A stretch of 64,000 bases of DNA from DAHUXD01 sp963736455 (GCA_963736455.1 CAVTON010000001.1:1612001-1676000), one strand, 5' to 3'. Shown: positions 37,444-46,720, counted from the first letter of the stretch. Numbers and translations are program-made. The notes: generated by a model not told the origin, from the letters alone.

Positions 37444-38875
37444 GATTCCCGCCGCCGCGCTCCTGCTGCTCCTCGCCGGGGCCTCGGGAGCCGAGGACAA
37501 TCTCGCCGGACGCCTGACCGAGAAGATCGTCTGCCGCGACGCCGGCCAGAGCTACGCGCTCTTCGTGCCGTCCGGGTATGCCGCCGCGAAGCCGGCGCCG
37601 ATCCTGTACCTCCTCGACCCGCGCGGCCGGGCGCTGATCCCGATCGAGCGTTTTCGCGCGGCGGCGGAGGCCTACGGCTGGATTCTCGCGTCGTCCTACG
37701 ACTCGCGGAGCGACACGAAAGACGATCCGAACACCCCGGCCCTCCAGGCGATGTGGAACGACACGCACGCGCGCCTGGCGATCGACGCGCGGCGGGTCTA
37801 CGTCGGCGGTTTTTCGGGAACGACGCGATTCGGCGTGGCGCTCGCGCTCGGCGCGCCGAAGGTCTTCGCGGGCATCATCGGCTGCGGAGCGGGATTCCCC
37901 GAGGAAAAGCGGCCCGAAGCGAACCTTCCCTTCGTCTACTTCGGCACGGCCGGCGACCGCGATTTCAACTATTACGAGGTGCGGCAGCTCGATGCCGACC
38001 TCGAAAAGGCGAAGGCCGTCTACCGCATCGAGTACTTCGACGGCGGGCATGAATGGCTTCCCCCGGACCTCGCGCGGCGGGCGGTCGCCTGGATGGAAGT
38101 CTCCGCGATGAGATCCGGCGCCCGGCCGAAGGACACGGAGCTCGCGGCCAGGCTCTTCGCCGAGGATCTCTCCCGGGCGGACGCGCTGTCCGCGGCCGGG
38201 CGACGCGCCGAGGCCTGTGTCGCGTACTCCGACGCGGCCGAGGAGTACCGGGGCCTCGCGGACGTCGGCGCGGCCGAGACGAAAGCGGCGCAGCTCGCCG
38301 CCTCCGCCGACGTCCGCCGCGCATGGAAGGACGCCCGGAACCGCGACGACCGCGACCGCGCGGCCCTGCGGCGGCTCTCGCAGAAGATCCAGGCCGCCGT
38401 TCGCGACCCGGAGATCCCCGCGGCGGCCCAGCTCTCGGCCGAGCTCGGCATTGCGGCCCTGAGACATCGCGCGGCGGCGGGATCCGCCGAGGAGCGCCTC
38501 TCGGCCGAGCGGCTGCTCGCGAACCTCCGGGTCGAGACCTCGTTCTACCTGCCCGACGATCTGCTCGCCCGCGGCGACCCCGCGCACGCACGGCTCATGC
38601 TCCAGGTCGCCGCCGAGATCGACCCCGACAATCCCCTGAGCGATTACAACCTGGCCGCCGCCGATGCCCGCACGGGGCAGAAGGGGCGCGCGAAGCGGGA
38701 GCTCGAGAGCGCCGTCGAGAAGGGCTTTCGCCGATTCGAGCTCCTCGACCAGGACGCGGACTTCGCGAGCCTGAGATCCGACCCCGATTTTTCGAAGTGG
38801 CTCGCCGACCTTCGCGCCCGCTCGGCCGCCCCGGCGACCCCGACCCCGCCGCCGACTCCGAAACCGGCGCTCTGA
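37430..38875 (+). CDS. Secreted alpha/beta hydrolase-like protein with C-terminal TPR-like region
   Basis: A 481-residue protein with signal peptide (IPAAALLLLLAGASGAED). The N half resembles poly(3-hydroxybutyrate)-depolymerase or esterase folds: SYALFVPSGYAAAKPAPILYLLDPRG, RVYVGGFSGTTRFG (elbow G-F-S-G-T in place of G-x-S-x-G) and EYFDGGHEWLP with the candidate His. The C half is helical, with a tetratricopeptide-like end (LMLQVAAEIDPDNPLSDYNLA) and a Pro-rich tail. The TTG start overlaps the gap gene by 14 bases, so it is coupled to glycolysis genes without an obvious functional link. Confidence 0.75.
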   Translation: MRRSRIPAAALLLLLAGASGAEDNLAGRLTEKIVCRDAGQSYALFVPSGYAAAKPAPILYLLDPRGRALIPIERFRAAAEAYGWILASSYDSRSDTKDDPNTPALQAMWNDTHARLAIDARRVYVGGFSGTTRFGVALALGAPKVFAGIIGCGAGFPEEKRPEANLPFVYFGTAGDRDFNYYEVRQLDADLEKAKAVYRIEYFDGGHEWLPPDLARRAVAWMEVSAMRSGARPKDTELAARLFAEDLSRADALSAAGRRAEACVAYSDAAEEYRGLADVGAAETKAAQLAASADVRRAWKDARNRDDRDRAALRRLSQKIQAAVRDPEIPAAAQLSAELGIAALRHRAAAGSAEERLSAERLLANLRVETSFYLPDDLLARGDPAHARLMLQVAAEIDPDNPLSDYNLAAADARTGQKGRAKRELESAVEKGFRRFELLDQDADFASLRSDPDFSKWLADLRARSAAPATPTPPPTPKPAL

Positions 38876-38881
38876 CCCGCT

Positions 38882-39784
38882 TCAACGCTCCGTCGCCACG
38901 CGAATCAGGCGGCGGACCGCGAAGCGGCGGTGGAGCTTCCAGAGCGCGAATCCGAGCAGCATCCACGGCAGCGCCGCCGCGATCCCGCAGACGAGGGCGG
39001 CGACGGACGCGGAGAGCAGGGGCAGCGCCCTGCCGAGCGCCTCGCGCAGCGGCGAGAGGGCGTTGTCGCGAAGCAGGGCCGGCGGCTCGTGCAGGTCCAC
39101 CGTGATCGTCGAGAGCGCGAGCTGCCGGTCGAAGTAGCGCCGCTCTCCCTCGAGCGCCTCGCGCTGCTCGATGACCCGGGAGAGCTCCTTCTCGGCCGCG
39201 AGAACGTCGGACAGGCGGGCCGTCCGGCTCCGGAGAAGCTCGCGCAGGCGCGCCTCGGTGTCGCGCTCGGCCGAGAGGCGCGTCTCGAGGTCCATGTACT
39301 CGCGCCCGATGTCCTGCGTGTCGACGCTGGCGTTGTCGATGCGGCCCAGGGCTTTCAGCGCGTGCAGCGCGGCGTCGAACCGATCGGCCCGCACGCGCAG
39401 GGTCAGGGTTCCGCGGTCGTGGTCTCCCGCCTCGCGCGCGACCTGGGCTCCGGCCAGATAGCCGCCCTCTGCGGCCGCGACCGCCTCGGCCCGCGTCGCC
39501 GCATCCGCGTATCGGGCGACCTCGAGGGACAGCGTGGCGTTGCGGACGAGTCTTCGACCGGCGTCCATCGCGGCGAGCGGGTCGGGCGGAGCCTCCGCGG
39601 CCGCGTCGGCCTTCATCTCTCTCGCGGCCTGCAGCAGGCCGGCCTGCTCTCGACGCACGGAGGCCGCAGACGAGGCTCGGGCGAACCCGCGCGAGCGGTC
39701 GACACGCATCAGGAACAGGCCGCCCGCGGCGGCGCCGAGGACCAGCGCGGAGACGATCAGCGACTTCGGAAGCGGACGCGTCAT
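38882..39784 (-). CDS. DUF4349 membrane protein with coiled coil
   Basis: A 300-residue protein. One N-terminal hydrophobic helix (LIVSALVLGAAAGGLFLM), then the DUF4349 core (RNATLSLEVARYADAATRAEAV; GTLTLRVRADRFDAALHALKALGRI), a long coiled coil with LETRLSAERDTEARLRELL and a C-terminal helix (LLSASVAALVCGIAAALPWML). This is the normal DUF4349 plan; function unknown, probably periplasmic and anchored at both ends. GGAGGG precedes the ATG at 39784. Confidence 0.85.
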   Translation of the reverse strand: MTRPLPKSLIVSALVLGAAAGGLFLMRVDRSRGFARASSAASVRREQAGLLQAAREMKADAAAEAPPDPLAAMDAGRRLVRNATLSLEVARYADAATRAEAVAAAEGGYLAGAQVAREAGDHDRGTLTLRVRADRFDAALHALKALGRIDNASVDTQDIGREYMDLETRLSAERDTEARLRELLRSRTARLSDVLAAEKELSRVIEQREALEGERRYFDRQLALSTITVDLHEPPALLRDNALSPLREALGRALPLLSASVAALVCGIAAALPWMLLGFALWKLHRRFAVRRLIRVATER

Positions 39785-39847
39785 CGGGTCTTCCCTCCGC
39801 GGGAAGGGAACCCACGTCACGCAAAAAGTTCCCGGCGAAGGAGCCGG

Positions 39848-40300
39848 CTAGGTCTTCTCGGCCTTGAGGATGCGCTCGCGCATTCCCGGCATGCGCGCGC
39901 GCAGCGCCTGCACGCGTTCGGCCGCCCAGGGCGCCATGGTGATCGCCTTTTCGAGGTTTCCGAGCAGCCGCGGCGCCCCGTACTCCTGGCGCAGCTGCGG
40001 CACCCATTCTCCGAGCTTCGCCCAGACGAAGAGCGCCTCTCCGCCCGACTCGAAGAACAGCTCGGGGTGCAGGATTCCCTTCGCGACGAGCGACGCCGCC
40101 ATGTCCCAGTAGCCGATGACCATGCGGTAGTACGTGTTCTCGGCGCCGGCGCCGAGGGCCACCGCCTTCACGTCCTCGAAGGACTGCGGGAAGAACTTCG
40201 CGCGGAACCACTCGCGTGCGGCCCGCAGCTTTTCCTCGCGGCGGATCTCGTAGAGACGCAGGACCAGGTCGGCATCCTGGTAGGTCGGCGGAATCGGCAT
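39848..40300 (-). CDS. Conserved hypothetical helical protein (150 aa)
   Basis: No family recognised with certainty. The protein is helical and soluble, rich in aromatic residues (YQDADLVLRLYEIRREEKLR; YYRMVIGYWDMAASLV; LFFESGGEALFVWAKLGEW). It resembles small DUF4760-like proteins in length and composition. A strong GAGGAGGG ribosome site precedes the ATG. It stands alone between the DUF4349 gene and the redox operon. Confidence 0.7.
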   Translation of the reverse strand: MPIPPTYQDADLVLRLYEIRREEKLRAAREWFRAKFFPQSFEDVKAVALGAGAENTYYRMVIGYWDMAASLVAKGILHPELFFESGGEALFVWAKLGEWVPQLRQEYGAPRLLGNLEKAITMAPWAAERVQALRARMPGMRERILKAEKT

Positions 40301-40347
40301 CGAACCCTCCTCGATCGAGGCGAAATCTACCCCAAGTCCCCGCCGAC

Positions 40348-40569
40348 CTATCTCGCGAGCACGACGAGGACCGCGTGCGCCTCGGCATACGCCACGACCG
40401 CATCCGCGTGCCGGTCGCCGTTGACGTCCACGAGCAGAACGCGGTCGGGTGCATCCAGGGAGCGCTCTCTCCCGAGATCGATGGTGGCCGGCGGGCCGAG
40501 CGGCGACGGCGGTTCGGCCGCGCAGGCCACGGCGCCGCAGGCCGCGAGCAGGAGCGCGGCGTGCCTCAA
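40348..40569 (-). CDS. Short lipoprotein with one FG-GAP/EF-hand-like motif
   Basis: A 73-residue protein starting at TTG within the TTGA overlap with the upstream gene stop. RHAALLLAACGAVACAA is a lipoprotein-type leader (Cys candidates at about 11 and 16). The rest has DVNGDRHADAVVAY, a calcium-binding D-x-N-x-D loop as found in FG-GAP/VCBS repeats. Only one repeat is present, so it is either a mini-protein or the remnant of a longer one. Last gene of the redox operon. Confidence 0.6.
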   Translation of the reverse strand: MRHAALLLAACGAVACAAEPPSPLGPPATIDLGRERSLDAPDRVLLVDVNGDRHADAVVAYAEAHAVLVVLAR

Positions 40570-41426
40570 TGCCCGTCCCGGAATATCCCCGCGTTGTCCC
40601 GCGCGAAGTTCCGGAAGTTGCGCGGCGGGTGCCGGGTCACTTCCGCGACGGTCGAGGTTACCTGCGCACCGTATCCGTCCCGAAACGACGCCGCCAGCAC
40701 GATCATGTCGTCGATGAGCCATCGCGGAACGCCGTCGGCGAGCATCTGCTTGCGCGTGTACTCCGGCGGCACGTGCGCGTAGGTCACCTTCTTGCCGATC
40801 GCGTCCGAGATCGCGTCGGCCATCCGGTCGTACGAAAGCGCCTCGGGCCCCGTCAGGTCGTAGATCCGCCGGTCGTGGCCGTCTTCCGTCAGCGCCGCGA
40901 CCGCGACGTCGGCCACGTCGCGCGTGTCCACGACGGCGATCTCGCCCGCTCCCATGGGCGCCGAGAACGAGGCGGTCGCGGCGATCGACGGGGCGTACGC
41001 CAGCATCTGCTGCATGTAGAGGGTCGGCCGGAGGAACGTGAATGCGAGGCCCGACGCCTCGATCTGTTTCTCGGTCGCCCAGTGCCAGCGCCCAATCTGC
41101 GTTCCCGCATCGGGACCTCCGGCCACGGAGACCTTGACGATGCGCCGGGCCCCGGCGCGGCGCGCGGCTTCGAGGGCGTTCGCTTGCAGCTCGACCTGGT
41201 CCGAAGAGACGCCCGTCAGAAGAAAGACGCGCTCGACGCCGGCAAACGCCGGAGCCAGCGTTTCCGGACGCGCGAGGTCTCCGACGACGATCTCGACTCC
41301 CGGGATCCGGATGTGCGAGGCGCGCGTCGGATCGCGAACCAGGGCCCGTACCGGGACTCCCCGGGCCGAGAGCTGCCGGACGACCTCCGGACCGACCTTT
41401 CCCGTGGCACCTGTCACGAGGATCAC
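40566..41426 (-). CDS. NmrA-like NAD(P)-binding protein (atypical SDR)
   Basis: A 286-residue soluble protein. The Rossmann motif VTGATGKVGPEVVRQL is at the N terminus (about 4-19), with VRALVRDP, FLLTGVSSDQVELQ and FTFLRPTLYMQQM as in QOR2/NmrA-type proteins. Such proteins reduce quinones or sense the NADP redox state. GTG start with GAGGGAAG upstream. It lies in an operon with a quinone oxidoreductase and a cytochrome c, which suits a redox role. Confidence 0.88.
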   Translation of the reverse strand: MILVTGATGKVGPEVVRQLSARGVPVRALVRDPTRASHIRIPGVEIVVGDLARPETLAPAFAGVERVFLLTGVSSDQVELQANALEAARRAGARRIVKVSVAGGPDAGTQIGRWHWATEKQIEASGLAFTFLRPTLYMQQMLAYAPSIAATASFSAPMGAGEIAVVDTRDVADVAVAALTEDGHDRRIYDLTGPEALSYDRMADAISDAIGKKVTYAHVPPEYTRKQMLADGVPRWLIDDMIVLAASFRDGYGAQVTSTVAEVTRHPPRNFRNFARDNAGIFRDGH

Positions 41427-41496
41427 GGCTTCCCTCGATCTATGGCGTGCGCGCGCATCGGATCATGGCACAACATCCGGCGCCCGCGTGTTGGCA

Positions 41497-42465
41497 TCAG
41501 GGGCGCAGGAGGATCTTTCCCGTCGTCTTCCGGCCTTCGAGGGCGCGGTGCGCCTGAGCCGCCTCGGCCAGCGGGAACTCGTGCTCGATCCGCAGCTTCA
41601 GGCGGCCGTCGCGCACCCAGCCGAGCACCTCGCCCGCCCGGGTGACGAGGTCCTCTCGGGTCGCGATGTACTGGAAAAGGCTCGGGCGCGTCAGAAACAG
41701 GGACCCGCCCTGGGCGAGAACCTGGGGATCGAACGGTGCGACCGTACCGGACGACTGGCCGAACAGCACCATCATTCCGCGAGGCGCGAGGCACGAGAAT
41801 CCTTTCTCGAACGTCGTGCGGCCCACCGAATCGTAGACGGCTTGAACGCCGCGGCCGTTGGTCCAGCGGCGGACTTCCTCGGGGAAGTCCTGCCTCGTGT
41901 AGTCGATCACGGCGTCCGCCCCCGCTTCTCGGGAAAGCTTCGCCTTCTCTTCGCTCGAAACCGTCGTGATCACGCGCGCGCCGCGCATGCGAGCGACCTG
42001 CGTCAAGAGCAGCCCGACGCCCCCGGCGCCCGCGTGCACGAGACATCGATCGCCCGGCTGGAGCGGATAGGTCGAGCAGGCGAGGTAGTGCGCCGTCATT
42101 CCCTGGAGCATCGCCGCCGCGGCCTGGCGCGCGGTCACGCCGTCCGGTATCTCGACCAGGCGATCCGCCGGGACGGCGGCCCGCTCCGCGTAGGAACCGA
42201 GGACGCCCGCCCACGCGACTCGGACGCCCGGGCGGAGGTTCGCGACGTCGGGGCCCACGGATTCGACGGTTCCCGCCCCTTCCCGGCCGAGGGTGGCGGG
42301 CAGGCTCAACGGGTAGAGGCCCGTCCGGTTGTAGACGTCGATGAAGTTGACGCCGGCCGCCTCGACGCGCACGAGCGCCTCCCCGGCCTTCGGCTGCGGC
42401 TCCGGTACGTCCTCGTCGCGGAGGACCTCGGGACCGCCCGGGGCGTGGACGCGAACCGCCTTCAC
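41497..42465 (-). CDS. NADPH:quinone oxidoreductase (zinc-independent MDR family)
   Basis: A 322-residue enzyme that transfers electrons from NADPH to quinones. The N domain has GVNFIDVYNRTGLYPLSLPATLGREGAG in adjoining parts; the cofactor site is HAGAGGVGLLLTQ (about 145-157), typical of quinone oxidoreductases without the zinc-ligand set of alcohol dehydrogenases. The GTG start overlaps the cytochrome gene TGA by 4 bases, so electron-transfer genes are translationally linked. Confidence 0.9.
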   Translation of the reverse strand: MKAVRVHAPGGPEVLRDEDVPEPQPKAGEALVRVEAAGVNFIDVYNRTGLYPLSLPATLGREGAGTVESVGPDVANLRPGVRVAWAGVLGSYAERAAVPADRLVEIPDGVTARQAAAAMLQGMTAHYLACSTYPLQPGDRCLVHAGAGGVGLLLTQVARMRGARVITTVSSEEKAKLSREAGADAVIDYTRQDFPEEVRRWTNGRGVQAVYDSVGRTTFEKGFSCLAPRGMMVLFGQSSGTVAPFDPQVLAQGGSLFLTRPSLFQYIATREDLVTRAGEVLGWVRDGRLKLRIEHEFPLAEAAQAHRALEGRKTTGKILLRP

Positions 42466-43460
42466 GACTTCGCTTCCGCCGGGGCGTCGGGGAACGAGTT
42501 GACCTTCTTCTGGATCGGCGGGAGGGTCTTCAGGTAGTCGTAGATCGCTCCGAGATCCTCCCGGGTCATTCCGGAAAAGCGCACCCACGGCATCACGGTG
42601 TTCTTGCCGTGCGGCGCCATGGGGGCATTCTCGCCGTCGAGCCCCTCGAAGGACTTGAACCGGCCGATGAACTCCTCGCGGCTCGCCTGCCCCATGTAGT
42701 TCTCGGGATGCGGCGTGATGTTGGCCGAGACGACGCGGCCCCACGGTCCCGGCATCAGCCAGCCGCCCGAGAACTCCGTTCCCGCGATCCGCCGGCCCTT
42801 GTCGTCGTGGGGCGTGTGACATTCGCGGCAGCCCGCGATCGTGACCATGTACTTTCCGTACGCGACGGTATCCGCGGGGCTCGGCGCCGACACCGGGCCC
42901 GTCAGCGGCTTCGGGTTGAACTTGATCAGGAGGTTGACGGGAAAGTCGAGCCGGCGCGGGGCCACCTCGTGGTGGATCGGGGGGAGCGTCCGAATGTACG
43001 CCACCACGGCTCGCGCGTCCTCGTCGCTCATCTGGTGGAAGTACTCGTACGGCATCATCGGAAAGAGCGCCCTTCCGTTTCGGTCGACACCCTCGCGCAT
43101 CGCCCGGAGGATTTCGCCGTCGGTCCAGTCTCCGAGCCCGTACTCCCTGTCCGCGGTGATGTTCTGCGCCTGGACCAGTCCGGGGACGCCCAGCCGGCTG
43201 TCGAATGGATACCCGCCCTGTCCGATGGTCCCCTCCTTCAAGGAGAGTCCGAAGCGATCCGCGTGAAAGTCCGAATGGCAGCCGACGCAGTCGGCGACGT
43301 GCACGACGAGATACTCGCCGCGCGCGAGCCTCTCCGGGGTCGCCTCGATCTTCTCGGAGGAGGCGGGCCGCTCGGCGGGCGAACGCAGCGCGAGCCATGC
43401 GACGAGACCGCCGGCGGCGGCGACGAGAAGGGCGAGAGCCCACAGAATGAATCGCTTCAA
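42462..43460 (-). CDS. Membrane-anchored dihaem cytochrome c
   Basis: A 332-residue protein. An N-terminal helix (FILWALALLVAAAGGLVAWLAL) anchors it and the periplasmic part has two class-I cytochrome domains with CVGCH (58-62) and CRECH (about 212-216). Methionine-rich segments such as FPMMPYEYFHQMSDEDARAV supply possible axial ligands. It resembles the cytochrome subunits of membrane dehydrogenases. TTG start with a strong GAGGAGG site. It is followed by the quinone oxidoreductase and NmrA-type genes. Confidence 0.9.
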   Translation of the reverse strand: MKRFILWALALLVAAAGGLVAWLALRSPAERPASSEKIEATPERLARGEYLVVHVADCVGCHSDFHADRFGLSLKEGTIGQGGYPFDSRLGVPGLVQAQNITADREYGLGDWTDGEILRAMREGVDRNGRALFPMMPYEYFHQMSDEDARAVVAYIRTLPPIHHEVAPRRLDFPVNLLIKFNPKPLTGPVSAPSPADTVAYGKYMVTIAGCRECHTPHDDKGRRIAGTEFSGGWLMPGPWGRVVSANITPHPENYMGQASREEFIGRFKSFEGLDGENAPMAPHGKNTVMPWVRFSGMTREDLGAIYDYLKTLPPIQKKVNSFPDAPAEAKS

Positions 43461-43478
43461 GACGAAACCTCCTCGATC

Positions 43479-43901
43479 TCAGTTCACCGGCTCGTCGGGA
43501 GTGACTTCGCCGGTCGGAGAGGGCGATGCATGGTGGTGCACGAGGCGCCATTCGCCTTCGACGCGGCCGAAGAGGTTGGTGGCCTGCATGCGCGCGGCCT
43601 CCGAGTCCTCCTCGGCGCCGAAGGGCACGATCACCTCGACGCAGGTGACCCAGGCGAGATCCCCGGCGAGCGCGATGCGGATGTCCTCGCAGGAGACGGC
43701 CCACGGGCGCGAGTTGGCGAAGATGTTCTCCCATGACCGCTCGACCTCGTCCCAGCCATCCAGCCGGTGCCAGCCCGGGTGGACGCAGCTGACGGCCTCG
43801 TCGTGATGCCAGACCGACGACATGGACTGGAGATCTCGAGCCTCGAGGGCGCGGTAGAAGGCGAGGTTGGCCGCGGCGACCGCGGTCGCTTCCGGTGTCA
43901 C
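43479..43901 (-). CDS. SnoaL/NTF2-like protein
   Basis: A 140-residue cone-fold protein. ANLAFYRALEARDLQSMSSVWHHDEAVSCVHPGW matches, in adjoining parts, the start of SnoaL-3 type proteins; GWDEVERSWENIF and WRLVHHHAS follow. Members are often stand-alone proteins of unknown role, sometimes isomerases or binding proteins. GTG start at 43901; TATATG lies 8 bases before. It is upstream of the cytochrome operon and may be part of it (gap 18 bases). Confidence 0.85.
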   Translation of the reverse strand: MTPEATAVAAANLAFYRALEARDLQSMSSVWHHDEAVSCVHPGWHRLDGWDEVERSWENIFANSRPWAVSCEDIRIALAGDLAWVTCVEVIVPFGAEEDSEAARMQATNLFGRVEGEWRLVHHHASPSPTGEVTPDEPVN

Positions 43902-43929
43902 GTTCGAACCATATACCGGCCGACGGGCT

Positions 43930-44886
43930 TCAGCTCGCGTGCGCGATCGTCGCGAACTTTTCGAGATCCACGTTGCCTCCCGAGACGAGCACCGCGGCGA
44001 TCGTCCCGGCTGGAACCCGGATCTTTCCCGCGAGAAGAGCGCCCGTCGCGGCCGCGCCGGAGCCCTCGGCGAAGAGCTTGGCCCGCGTCGCGAGCGCGCG
44101 CATCCCCTCGAGGATCTCGGCCTCCGTGACCGTGACGATCTCGTCGACCGCCTCGCGCGCGATCTCGACGGCGAGCGCGCCGACGAACGGAGGCGTCATG
44201 CCGTCGGCGATCGTCGCCGGACGCGGAGCGGGCACGGGCTTGCCCGCGGCGAGCGCGGGTCCGAGGCCGGGGCCGGCTTCGAGCTCGACCGCGACGACGC
44301 GCGCCTGCGGGCGCAGCGCGCGGATCGCCGAGGCGACGCCGGAGAGAAGCCCTCCCCCTCCGACCGGAACCACGACGAGTCCGACCCCCGGCAGGTCCTC
44401 CGCGATCTCGAGCCCCGCCGTTCCGGCGCCGGCGAGGACGACCGGATCGTCGAACGGGTGCACGAACGTCAGGCCGCGCTCGTCGCGAACCCGATGCAGG
44501 CGGTCGAAGAGCGTCGGCCGATCCGCATGGAAGACGATCTCGGCACCGTATCCCCGGACCGCGTCGATCTTCGACCGGGGAGCGTCGTCCGGCATCACCA
44601 CCACCGCCGCGCACCGCGCCTCGCGCGCCGCCCAGGCGACCGCGGCGGCATGGTTGCCGGCCGATACCGTGACGAGGCCGCGCGAGCGCTCGGCCTCGGA
44701 GAGGGAGAGCACCTTGTTCAGGGCGCCTCGAGCCTTGAAGGAGCCCGTCTTCTGGAAGCTTTCGCACTTCAGATGGAGCGTGACGCCCGCGCGCTCCCCG
44801 AGCTGCGCCGACGAGAGCATCGGCGTGCGATGGACGCGTCCGGCGAGCCGCCCGGCGGCCTCGCGGATCGCGTCCAGCGGGATCAT
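43930..44886 (-). CDS. Threonine dehydratase / serine racemase-like PLP enzyme
   Basis: A 318-residue fold-II PLP enzyme. PLP Lys in TGSFKARGA (about residue 51), SAGNHAAAVA, Gly-rich phosphate loop GGGGLLSG, and the C-terminal LVSGGNVD. It has no ACT regulatory domain, so it is like catabolic threonine dehydratase or serine racemase. ATG at 44886, 4 bases after the stop of the upstream hydrolase gene. It is a second, divergent member besides the one at 17685. Confidence 0.9.
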   Translation of the reverse strand: MIPLDAIREAAGRLAGRVHRTPMLSSAQLGERAGVTLHLKCESFQKTGSFKARGALNKVLSLSEAERSRGLVTVSAGNHAAAVAWAAREARCAAVVVMPDDAPRSKIDAVRGYGAEIVFHADRPTLFDRLHRVRDERGLTFVHPFDDPVVLAGAGTAGLEIAEDLPGVGLVVVPVGGGGLLSGVASAIRALRPQARVVAVELEAGPGLGPALAAGKPVPAPRPATIADGMTPPFVGALAVEIAREAVDEIVTVTEAEILEGMRALATRAKLFAEGSGAAATGALLAGKIRVPAGTIAAVLVSGGNVDLEKFATIAHAS

Positions 44887-44890
44887 CGGG

Positions 44891-46720
44891 CTACGACGCC
44901 CCGAGCGCCTTGAGCCGTTCCTCGGAGTGGGCCCGCGCCGTGCCGTTCTGGCCCACGTCCCCCTGCTTGCTCGCGACCTCGAGACACTTCTTGTACATCG
45001 CGATCGCCCCGGCCCTGTCTCCGCTCGCCTCGAGCGCCTCGCCGAGGCTGTCGAAGGTATTGGCCGAATCGGGATAGAGCTGCGTGTTGAGCCGGAAGGC
45101 GGCGATCGCCGTCGCATAGTCCTTCTTCTGCAGGAAATCGTAACCGAGCTGGTTGAAGCGCGTCTCGGCGATCGCGGGATCCGATGGATTGGCCGTCTTG
45201 AGCTTGACGTACTCCGCGAGCGCCTCGTCGGTCTTTCCCTCCGCGAGGTCCTCGGAGGGGACGCGCGGAGTCGGCCCGACGCGCGGGGCGATCTCGGTGG
45301 TCGAGTCGCCGGAAACGGTCAGCTGCGCTCCCCCGTCCGCGCGGCGGCCGAAGGTGTAGCGCGTTTCCTTGTCGCGCCGCACGAACGACTGCCTGGACAC
45401 CGGAACGAGCGCGAAGTCTTCGCCGAGGGCCACCTTCACGTCGAGCCCGGCGCCCGAGGGCGCGACGACGAGCATCGTGTCTTCGCCGAGCTTGTAGCGC
45501 CCGGCGAAGATCGCGAGCTCTTCCGGTGTCAGCTTCGCCGTCGGGATCGCATCGATCTGGTAGCCCTCCCAGTAGTAGGCCGCGGCGATCGCGCGGATGA
45601 TCTCCGGCATCAGCAGGTAGCCCGAGTCGGAGTTGGTCATCACGACCGCGCCGTATCCCCGGTTCTCGCTCGCGGTCAACTGCGCCTGAAACCCCTCGTC
45701 CGCGCCGCCGTGCTCGAAATACTTCGTCTCTCCCGCGTCGCGAATCCCCAAACCGAGCGCGTAGCCCTCCTTGCGGGGCGTCACCATGTTCTGGGCCATC
45801 GTCTTCGACAGCGGGCCCTTTCCTCCGGCGAGCATCTTCTGCATGCCGATGGCGAAGCGCGCGAGGTCCGAGGGCGTCGTCCAGAGTCCCGCCGCGGCCA
45901 TCTCGGGATAGACATGGCGCTTTCCCTCGACCGGTTTGCCGCCGGCGGAATATCCCGCCGCCGCCTCGGGCACGAGCGAGGCCGGCAGCGGCTGCTCGAA
46001 GGTGCTCTCCTTCATCCCGAGAGGCGCGAGCACGAGCTTGTGCAGGAGCGCCGGGAAGGGCATCCCGGTCACGTCGGTCATGGCGAGCTGGGCGATCGTG
46101 TAGCCGCCGCCCGAGTAGCTGTACTTCGTGCCGGGGTCGGTGTCGACGCGGACCGCCGCCGTGTTGGCGGGAGGCGCGCCGTCGAGCACCTGCGGAACGG
46201 TCGGCACCGGCGCGCCGGCGGCGTAGCCCGGAAAGCCGTGAACCGTGAGGCCCGCCGTGTGCGACAGCAGCTCCTCGAGCGTCACGGGAGACTTCTGCGT
46301 GTGCGCGTTGCCGGGGAGCTTCCAGGACGTGAGGGAGCTGTTGATGTCGGCGTTCAGCTTCAGCTTGCCGTCCTCGACCAGGACGAGCGCCGCCATCGCC
46401 GAGACCGGCTTGCTGATCGAGCCGGCCTGGAAGAGGGTCGAGGCCGTCACGGGCTGCTTGCCCTCGACGTCCGCGAGGCCGTAGCCCTTCGCCCATTCGA
46501 TCTTCGAGTCCCGGATCACCGCGATGCTCACGCCGTTGACGCCGTAGAGCTTCATCCTCTCGGCGAGCGTCCAGGTCTTGTCTCCCTCGACGAGGACCGG
46601 CGGCCGGAGGCCGTTCTCGACGGCCTCGATGCGAGCCTCGTCGGAGGGCGGAACCGCCGCCAGGGAACCCGCGAGCAGCGCGGCTCCGGCCGGAAGAAGA
46701 AGGACGCGGAGTCTTCTCAT
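44891..46720 (-). CDS. Beta-lactamase-fold serine hydrolase with C-terminal TPR
   Basis: A 609-residue exported protein. After a signal peptide (VLLLPAGAALLAGSLAAVP), residues about 30-390 are a class-C beta-lactamase-like domain: S101-I-S-K104 as the S-x-x-K motif, YSYSGGGY as the Y-x-N region (Gly in place of Asn) and EHGGADEG as HxG. A DUF3471-like beta domain is at about 400-490. TPRs fill 510-600 (YDFLQKKDYATAIAAFRLN). Family members are peptidases or esterases. A GGGAGG site precedes the ATG. Confidence 0.9.
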   Translation of the reverse strand: MRRLRVLLLPAGAALLAGSLAAVPPSDEARIEAVENGLRPPVLVEGDKTWTLAERMKLYGVNGVSIAVIRDSKIEWAKGYGLADVEGKQPVTASTLFQAGSISKPVSAMAALVLVEDGKLKLNADINSSLTSWKLPGNAHTQKSPVTLEELLSHTAGLTVHGFPGYAAGAPVPTVPQVLDGAPPANTAAVRVDTDPGTKYSYSGGGYTIAQLAMTDVTGMPFPALLHKLVLAPLGMKESTFEQPLPASLVPEAAAGYSAGGKPVEGKRHVYPEMAAAGLWTTPSDLARFAIGMQKMLAGGKGPLSKTMAQNMVTPRKEGYALGLGIRDAGETKYFEHGGADEGFQAQLTASENRGYGAVVMTNSDSGYLLMPEIIRAIAAAYYWEGYQIDAIPTAKLTPEELAIFAGRYKLGEDTMLVVAPSGAGLDVKVALGEDFALVPVSRQSFVRRDKETRYTFGRRADGGAQLTVSGDSTTEIAPRVGPTPRVPSEDLAEGKTDEALAEYVKLKTANPSDPAIAETRFNQLGYDFLQKKDYATAIAAFRLNTQLYPDSANTFDSLGEALEASGDRAGAIAMYKKCLEVASKQGDVGQNGTARAHSEERLKALGAS

